From Verrucomicrobiota bacterium (GTDB lineage: Bacteria; Verrucomicrobiota; Verrucomicrobiia; Opitutales; Opitutaceae), in assembly GCA_023446865.1 (NCBI GenBank), contig JAEXPL010000304.1, positions 1 to 10,689 of the forward strand: 10,689 bases of DNA. The letters run 5' to 3'. Positions 6,768 to 10,689 of the stretch are shown here, in pieces. Each line of letters opens with the position of its first letter. The stretch's first letter is position 1. A model generated the notes under the pieces. The model ran no database searches, had not been told where the DNA came from, and was given only the letters and a program-made list of their open reading frames with translations. Both the position numbers and the translations under genes were made by a program.

Positions 6768-7977
6768 GAACCGAATCATTGGCGCAGTCGAAATCGGCAC
6801 CCACAAGGTCGCCGCCCTCGTCGGCGAGTTCGCCGGCGGCCGCCGTCTCAACATCATCGGCCTGGGCGCCTGCTCCGCCCAGGGCGTGATCAAGGGCTCG
6901 ATCGTGGACATGAAGGCCGCGAGCGATTGCACGCACGCCGCCATCGAGGCCGCCGAACGCAAGGCCGGCGCCCGCATCGACGGCGTCTACCTCGCCCAGT
7001 CCGGCGCGCACCTCGACGCCTTCTACCACGAGGGCTCGGTGAACGTCTCCAGCGCCGACAACCTCGTCGGCCGCGACGATATCGTCACCGTCTGCGAACT
7101 CGCGCGGAACAAGGAGCTCCCCGCCGAGCGCTCGGTGGTGCAGTACCTGCGCCGCCCCTTCCGCCTCGACGGCCAGTCGGTGCCGAATCCCGAGAACCTC
7201 TCCGGCCGCAAGCTCGAGGTCGGCTACTGGACCGTCCACGGCGACAAGCGCCGCATCGCCGACGGCATCAACCTCATCAACGGCTTCAACCTCAAGGTCG
7301 ACGAGATCATCCTCGCCAGCCTCGCCTCCGGCACGATGGTCACCACCCACGAGGAGCGCCGCAACGGCGTGCTCGTGCTCGATGTCGGCCGCGGCACCAC
7401 CGACTACGTCCTCTACCGCGACGGGTATCCATGGATCACCGGCACGGTGCCGGTCGGCGGCGACCACCTCACCAACGACCTCGCGCTCGGCCTGCGCCTG
7501 ACCAGCGGCCAGGCGGAGGCGATGAAGCTCCGCAACGGCTCCGCGGTCATCACCGCGAAGGACCGCAACGAGAAGGTCTGGCTCAACGGCGACTTCGCCA
7601 TCGGCGACCGCCATTTCCCGCGCCAGGCCGTGGAGCAGATCACCGCCGTGCGCAACACCGAACTCATCGAGGTCGTGAAGAAGAAGCTCGGCCCGGCCTT
7701 CGAGCCCGAGATGCGCGGCGCCGGTGTCGTCCTCACCGGCGGCACCTCCAAGCTCATGGCGATCGACGAGGCCGCCGCCGCCGTCTTCGGCGTGCCCGCC
7801 CGCCGCGGCGAGCTGCCGACCAACCTCGCCGACGAGCTGCGCGACCCGCAGTACAGCACCGCCCTCGGCCTGCTCTTCTACGGGCTCAACCAGATCAACG
7901 AGCGCCATCCCTCCGTCGCGCAGCGCCGCACCGGCGGCCTGATGGACCGTTTCACCCGCCTGTTCGCCAACGCCTGA
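6757..7977 (+). CDS. ftsA: Cell division protein FtsA (actin-like membrane anchor of FtsZ)
   Basis: FtsA is an actin-fold ATPase that tethers FtsZ filaments to the inner membrane. The 406-residue product has the phosphate-1 strand GAVEIGTHKVAALVGE (9-24), a full 1C domain (about 82-165), the phosphate-2 strand LVLDVGRGTTDYVLY (206-220), PVGGDHLTNDLA (232-243), the adenosine motif GVVLTGGTSKL (323-333) and a C-terminal amphipathic helix GGLMDRFTRLFANA (393-406), the usual membrane-targeting sequence. Odd points: the phosphate-1 Asp normally found in 'LDIGT' is Glu12, and one Gly of 'DIGGGTTD' is Arg212. GTG 6757 is the likely start, 11 bases inside the ftsQ end, because it begins just before the first beta strand; no Shine-Dalgarno is visible and the frame is open further upstream. 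It lies 13 bases before ftsZ. Confidence 0.93.
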   Translation: MISKNRIIGAVEIGTHKVAALVGEFAGGRRLNIIGLGACSAQGVIKGSIVDMKAASDCTHAAIEAAERKAGARIDGVYLAQSGAHLDAFYHEGSVNVSSADNLVGRDDIVTVCELARNKELPAERSVVQYLRRPFRLDGQSVPNPENLSGRKLEVGYWTVHGDKRRIADGINLINGFNLKVDEIILASLASGTMVTTHEERRNGVLVLDVGRGTTDYVLYRDGYPWITGTVPVGGDHLTNDLALGLRLTSGQAEAMKLRNGSAVITAKDRNEKVWLNGDFAIGDRHFPRQAVEQITAVRNTELIEVVKKKLGPAFEPEMRGAGVVLTGGTSKLMAIDEAAAAVFGVPARRGELPTNLADELRDPQYSTALGLLFYGLNQINERHPSVAQRRTGGLMDRFTRLFANA

Positions 7978-7990
7978 GCGCCCCACCGCC

Positions 7991-9280
7991 ATGCAACCTG
8001 ACAACGCTCTCCCGCTCGCGCCGGACATGCTCGCCGACCGCGGCATCGCCATCAAGGTCATCGGCATCGGCGGCGCCGGCGCCAACGCCGTCGACCGTCT
8101 GAAGATGGACAACCTCGGCCGCGTGCAGCTGGCCGTGATCAACACCGACGCCGAGGCGCTCGCCGTCTCCCCCGGCGAGACCAAGCTCATGATCGGCGCG
8201 GGCGTCACCCGCGGCCTCAGCGCCGGCGGCGACCCCGAGCTCGGCCGCCTCGCCGCCGAGGCCGACCGCGAGAAGATCGCCGCCCTCGCTGCGCGCACCG
8301 ACCTCATCTTCCTCGTCGCCGGCATGGGCGGCGGCACCGGCAGCGGCGCCGCGCCCGTCGTCGCCGAGATCTGCCGACAGGCCCGCGCGCTCGTGATCGC
8401 GTTCGTCAACCTGCCGTTCAGCTTCGAGGGCGGCCGCCGCCTCAAGCAGCCCGAGGAAGGCCTCGCCGAGCTCCGCCGCTGCTGCGACGCCGTGATCCCG
8501 CTCCCCAACGACATGCTCATGCAGGTCGGCGCCGAGGGGCAGAGCGCGCTCGACTCCTTCGCCCTCGCCGACGAGTGGATCGGCCGCGGCGTGAAGAGCC
8601 TCTGGTCGATGCTGCACCGCACCGGCCTGATCAACCTCGACTACGCCACGCTCCGCCAGGCCTTCGCGCAGAAGAGCGGCAAGACCCTCTTCGGCCTCGG
8701 CACCGGCACCGGCGAGAACGCCGTCGCCGGTGTGATCGAGAGCCTCAAGCAGTGCCCACTGCTCCACACGCCCGAGTTCTCCCGCAAGGCCGACCGCCTG
8801 CTGGTCAACATCGTCGGAGGCCCGGAGCTCACGCTCGCCAGCGTCAACGACATCATGGCCGCCGTGTCCGAACAGTACGGACGCGACGCGCACATCTTCC
8901 TCGGCGCCGTGATCGACGAACAGCTCTCCGGCCGGATCGAGGTCTGCATCATCGGCACCTCCGACGTGAGCCGCACCGGCGTGCGTCGCGGCGTGGCCAC
9001 CGTCGTGCCCTCGGCCGAGGCGGCGAAGCTGCCGATGCAGGAGACGCCTGTCCGCGCCAAGCCCGGTTCGAGCACTCGCCGTCCGTCTGAGCCCGCCGAA
9101 CTGCCGCTCGCCGGCGCCGGCGTATCCGCGAAGGCGCCGGTGAAGCAGGACGAGTTCGCCTTCGGTGGAGTCGAGCCCGATGCCCGCGGCTGGTTCGACA
9201 ACACCGATCGCAATCTCTTCGAAGGCCAGGACCTCGACGTCCCCACCTACCTGCGCAAGGGGATCAAGATTTCGCTCTGA
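7991..9280 (+). CDS. ftsZ: Cell division GTPase FtsZ
   Basis: FtsZ is the tubulin homologue that forms the Z-ring. At 429 residues it is a normal length. The GTP-binding domain shows VIGIGGAGANAVDRL (23-37), INTDAEAL (50-57) and the tubulin signature GMGGGTGSGAAP (111-122). The T7 synergy loop GLINLDYATL (212-221) keeps Asn215 and Asp217, but the position of the second catalytic Asp (E. coli Asp212) is Thr220. The C-terminal domain (to about 340) is followed by a variable Ala/Pro/Ser linker and a well-conserved C-terminal peptide, DLDVPTYLRKG (414-424), that should bind FtsA. The basic tail KGIKISL ends the protein. ATG 7991 follows ftsA by 13 bases with no clear Shine-Dalgarno. Despite the T7 change, the rest of the family features look intact, so it is probably a functional FtsZ with altered hydrolysis. 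Confidence 0.97.
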   Translation: MQPDNALPLAPDMLADRGIAIKVIGIGGAGANAVDRLKMDNLGRVQLAVINTDAEALAVSPGETKLMIGAGVTRGLSAGGDPELGRLAAEADREKIAALAARTDLIFLVAGMGGGTGSGAAPVVAEICRQARALVIAFVNLPFSFEGGRRLKQPEEGLAELRRCCDAVIPLPNDMLMQVGAEGQSALDSFALADEWIGRGVKSLWSMLHRTGLINLDYATLRQAFAQKSGKTLFGLGTGTGENAVAGVIESLKQCPLLHTPEFSRKADRLLVNIVGGPELTLASVNDIMAAVSEQYGRDAHIFLGAVIDEQLSGRIEVCIIGTSDVSRTGVRRGVATVVPSAEAAKLPMQETPVRAKPGSSTRRPSEPAELPLAGAGVSAKAPVKQDEFAFGGVEPDARGWFDNTDRNLFEGQDLDVPTYLRKGIKISL

Positions 9281-9328
9281 GGTGGGTGCGGGCTGTCCCG
9301 CCGCTCCGGTTTCGATTTCTGTTCGATT

Positions 9329-9363
9329 CTCCGCTCGGCTGCCCCGTCGAGCGGAGTGTTTGT
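9329..9363 (+). terminator. Probable rho-independent terminator after ftsZ
   Basis: CTCCGCTCG (9329-9337) pairs perfectly with CGAGCGGAG (9348-9356). The stem can extend by one G.T and one C-G pair, leaving a 6-base loop. It is followed by TGTTTGT (9357-9363), a short T-rich stretch that stands out in this GC-rich DNA. It lies 48 bases after the ftsZ stop, where the dcw operon would be expected to end. The T tract is interrupted, so termination may be partial. Confidence 0.65.
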
Positions 9364-9385
9364 CCGCTGGCTTCTCCTTACCCCA

Positions 9386-10018
9386 ATGAAACGCCTCTAC
9401 GATTTCATCACCAAGGCTGGCCCGCTCCTCCTTGGCTGTCTTGTTGGCGTTCTCATCGCCGGCTGTTCTTCCGTGCCGGTTGGCGAGGTGTCCGGAGATC
9501 CGAAGGTTCCGTCCGCCGCTGCCCCGTTGCCGGCGGCCGGGCAATTGGAGGTGAAGTGCTCCGTCGAAGGGGACTCCTACGTGGTTGAGCTGCGCAACCC
9601 GACTCGCGTTTCGCTCCGCTACTACACGTTCAAGACGGATGTATCGTTCTATCGGCCGAGGTTTGCGCACAACCCGCTCGATGCGCGTGTGTCGGTTCGC
9701 GGGCCAGTCGGATCGGTTGTGGACTGTGACGGACACCAATTTGGTGCGAGTCTATGCACCGGCTCGTGGGACGGGCATCGAGTTGGTCCGGGCGAAACCA
9801 AAAGAATCAGGCTTCGCCTTGCCGGGCTTTTCGATTTCCAAGGAGCCAGACACGCTGCATCGAAATTGTTGGACCCAAATCTCACACGGCCGCTCTTAAG
9901 TTACGCGCAGATGCGGGCTGCACGACTCCAGTTCCGAATCCGGGTTGCGATCATGGTTAATCCTGATCGGGAGAACAGCCAGTACGTTGAGTGCGAGTCC
10001 GACTGGCATGACTTCTAG
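9386..10018 (+). CDS. Predicted secreted lipoprotein of unknown function
   Basis: I do not recognise the family. The 210-residue product starts MKRLYDFITK and has a hydrophobic segment ending in the lipobox LIAGC, with Cys27 as the likely lipidated residue, so it should sit in the envelope facing the periplasm. A short Pro/Ala-rich linker (38-52) follows, then a domain of alternating hydrophobic strands (for example YVVELRNPTRVSLRYYTF, 65-82, and VGPGETKRIRLRL, 133-145) that suggests a beta-sandwich. Four other cysteines (58, 114, 124, 203) could form two disulfides. ATG 9386 is preferred over an upstream start at 9356, which would lie in the terminator hairpin and precede a good signal peptide with ten extra residues. 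GC content is visibly lower than in the dcw genes, most clearly at 9780-9960. Its end overlaps the next gene by 11 bases, so the two are probably co-translated. Confidence 0.75.
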   Translation: MKRLYDFITKAGPLLLGCLVGVLIAGCSSVPVGEVSGDPKVPSAAAPLPAAGQLEVKCSVEGDSYVVELRNPTRVSLRYYTFKTDVSFYRPRFAHNPLDARVSVRGPVGSVVDCDGHQFGASLCTGSWDGHRVGPGETKRIRLRLAGLFDFQGARHAASKLLDPNLTRPLLSYAQMRAARLQFRIRVAIMVNPDRENSQYVECESDWHDF

Positions 10019-10643
10019 ACCGACCATCGCCAGCGCGTTCCTCGCACTTCTCGTCCTTCTCGCCGGCTGCTCGGCGGTGCCGCGGGAGTATGCGGTGCAG
10101 GAGGGAGACATCCTGTTCCAGTCGCTGCCGCATGGGGCGCTGGTCGATGCGATCGAGGGCGTGACGGTCTCGATCTATTCGCACTGCGGGATCGTCGCGC
10201 GGAAGGACGGCGCTTGGTTTGTGCTCGAAGCGATCGGCCCGGTGAAGGAGACGCCGCTCGACGATTGGATCCGGCGCGGGCGCGGGAGCTACTTCGACGC
10301 CTTCCGCCTCAAACCCGACCTTCAGCCGAAGATTCCCGCGATCCTCACCGCTGCACGCGCCTACCTCGGCCGGCCCTACGACAATCACTACGATTTCGAC
10401 GACGAGCGGATCTATTGCTCGGAACTGGTCTTCAAGGCCGTGCGGACCGCCACCGGAGTGTCGCTCGGCAAAGTGGAGCGACTTGGCGATCTGAACTGGC
10501 AACCGCACGAGGCGTTCATCCGCTCGATCGAGGGTTACGTGCCGAAGGACCGCGAGATGATCACCCCGCGCGCTCTTTCGGAAGCGCCGGAGCTGACGCA
10601 GGTGTTCTCGAAGAGCGCCGCGTTGAAGGCCGAGGCGAAGTAG
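10008..10643 (+). CDS. YiiX/YaeF-like lipoprotein, permuted papain-fold (C92, DUF830) hydrolase
   Basis: The 211-residue product begins with a short signal peptide and lipobox LLAGC (Cys21 lipidated), so it is probably a periplasm-facing lipoprotein. The rest matches the circularly permuted NlpC/P60-like family of E. coli YiiX/YaeF: QEGDILFQSLP (31-41), YSHCGIVARKDG (57-68) with the candidate catalytic His59, FVLEAIG (71-77), YLGRPYDNHYDF (119-130) and RIYCSELVFKAV (134-145) with the candidate nucleophile Cys137. Both catalytic residues are in the order expected of a permuted enzyme (His before Cys). Family members are thought to be amidases or peptidases, but the substrate here is unknown; cell wall peptide is one possibility given the envelope location. 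ATG 10008 overlaps the upstream lipoprotein gene by 11 bases and lies just before the signal peptide. Base composition returns to high GC. Confidence 0.85.
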   Translation: MTSRPTIASAFLALLVLLAGCSAVPREYAVQEGDILFQSLPHGALVDAIEGVTVSIYSHCGIVARKDGAWFVLEAIGPVKETPLDDWIRRGRGSYFDAFRLKPDLQPKIPAILTAARAYLGRPYDNHYDFDDERIYCSELVFKAVRTATGVSLGKVERLGDLNWQPHEAFIRSIEGYVPKDREMITPRALSEAPELTQVFSKSAALKAEAK

Positions 10644-10689
10644 GGTGGGGCGGAGAGGGGGGGGCGCCCGCGGGGGCCACCCCCCCCCC
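10644..10689. other. Homopolymeric G/C tract at the window end, probably an assembly artefact
   Basis: After the last stop codon the sequence becomes almost pure G and C, with 8 G at 10657-10664, 5 G at 10672-10676 and 10 C running to the end (10680-10689). There is no T in the final 40 bases. This pattern is typical of low-quality contig ends. A G/C hairpin acting as a terminator cannot be excluded, but no T tract follows within the window. Confidence 0.5.

Noticed and set aside
6730..8634. Long open frame on the minus strand across ftsA and ftsZ (634 residues)
   Set aside because: It runs opposite two conserved genes, has repetitive Ala/Val/Asp/Gly composition and matches no family I know.
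9288..9301. Small hairpin GCGGG-CTGT-CCCGC right after ftsZ as a terminator
   Set aside because: The stem is only 5 bp and has no T tract; the larger hairpin at 9329-9356 is a much better candidate.
9281..9385. Promoter for the lipoprotein pair
   Set aside because: I could not find a convincing -35/-10 pair with proper spacing, and promoter consensus in this group is not well known to me.
7952..9739. Long open frame on the minus strand across ftsZ and the lipoprotein gene (595 residues)
   Set aside because: Same pattern of GC-driven shadow; it also crosses the ftsZ terminator hairpin and has no plausible domain.
1..10689. tRNA, rRNA, CRISPR array, insertion sequence, phage attachment site or origin
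   Set aside because: No cloverleaf, spaced direct repeats, transposase frame or iteron-like repeats were seen; coding sequence fills nearly the whole window.

Overview
The window is the distal half of a division and cell wall (dcw) cluster, all on the + strand, from a high-GC Gram-negative bacterium. The best guess for the host is Verrucomicrobiota, probably the Opitutales/Opitutaceae side. That rests on the gene order, on a MurC-MurB fusion (recalled from memory as a verrucomicrobial trait), on roughly 70% GC and on bacterial lipoprotein signals. No 16S or other decisive marker is present, so the taxonomy is an inference.

Bases 1-9280 hold a tightly packed operon: the 3' end of a LysM protein, ftsW, murG, a murC::murB fusion, ddl, ftsQ, ftsA and ftsZ. 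This is the classical dcw order. Three consecutive junctions (ftsW/murG, murG/murCB, murCB/ddl) overlap by exactly 4 bases (GTGA or ATGA), and ftsQ/ftsA overlaps by 11. Only murG and ddl have obvious Shine-Dalgarno sequences. The genes cover late cytoplasmic peptidoglycan precursor synthesis (MurB, MurC, Ddl), lipid II formation (MurG), septal glycan polymerisation (FtsW) and divisome assembly (FtsQ, FtsA, FtsZ). A strong GC-rich hairpin followed by a T-rich tail (9329-9363) lies just after ftsZ and probably ends the operon.

Bases 9386-10643 hold two overlapping lipoprotein genes. The first is an unrecognised, lower-GC secreted lipoprotein. The second is a YiiX/YaeF-like permuted papain-fold (C92/DUF830) lipoprotein with its Cys/His residues intact. 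The last 46 bases are a homopolymeric G/C tract that looks like a contig-end artefact.

No wholly new system is evident. The most interesting points are residue changes at normally conserved catalytic positions in otherwise intact core genes: the FtsZ T7 loop has Thr where the second catalytic Asp should be, FtsA has Glu in the phosphate-1 Asp position, and MurB has Cys for the catalytic Ser. The MurC-MurB fusion and the unknown lipoprotein/C92 pair are the other notable items.
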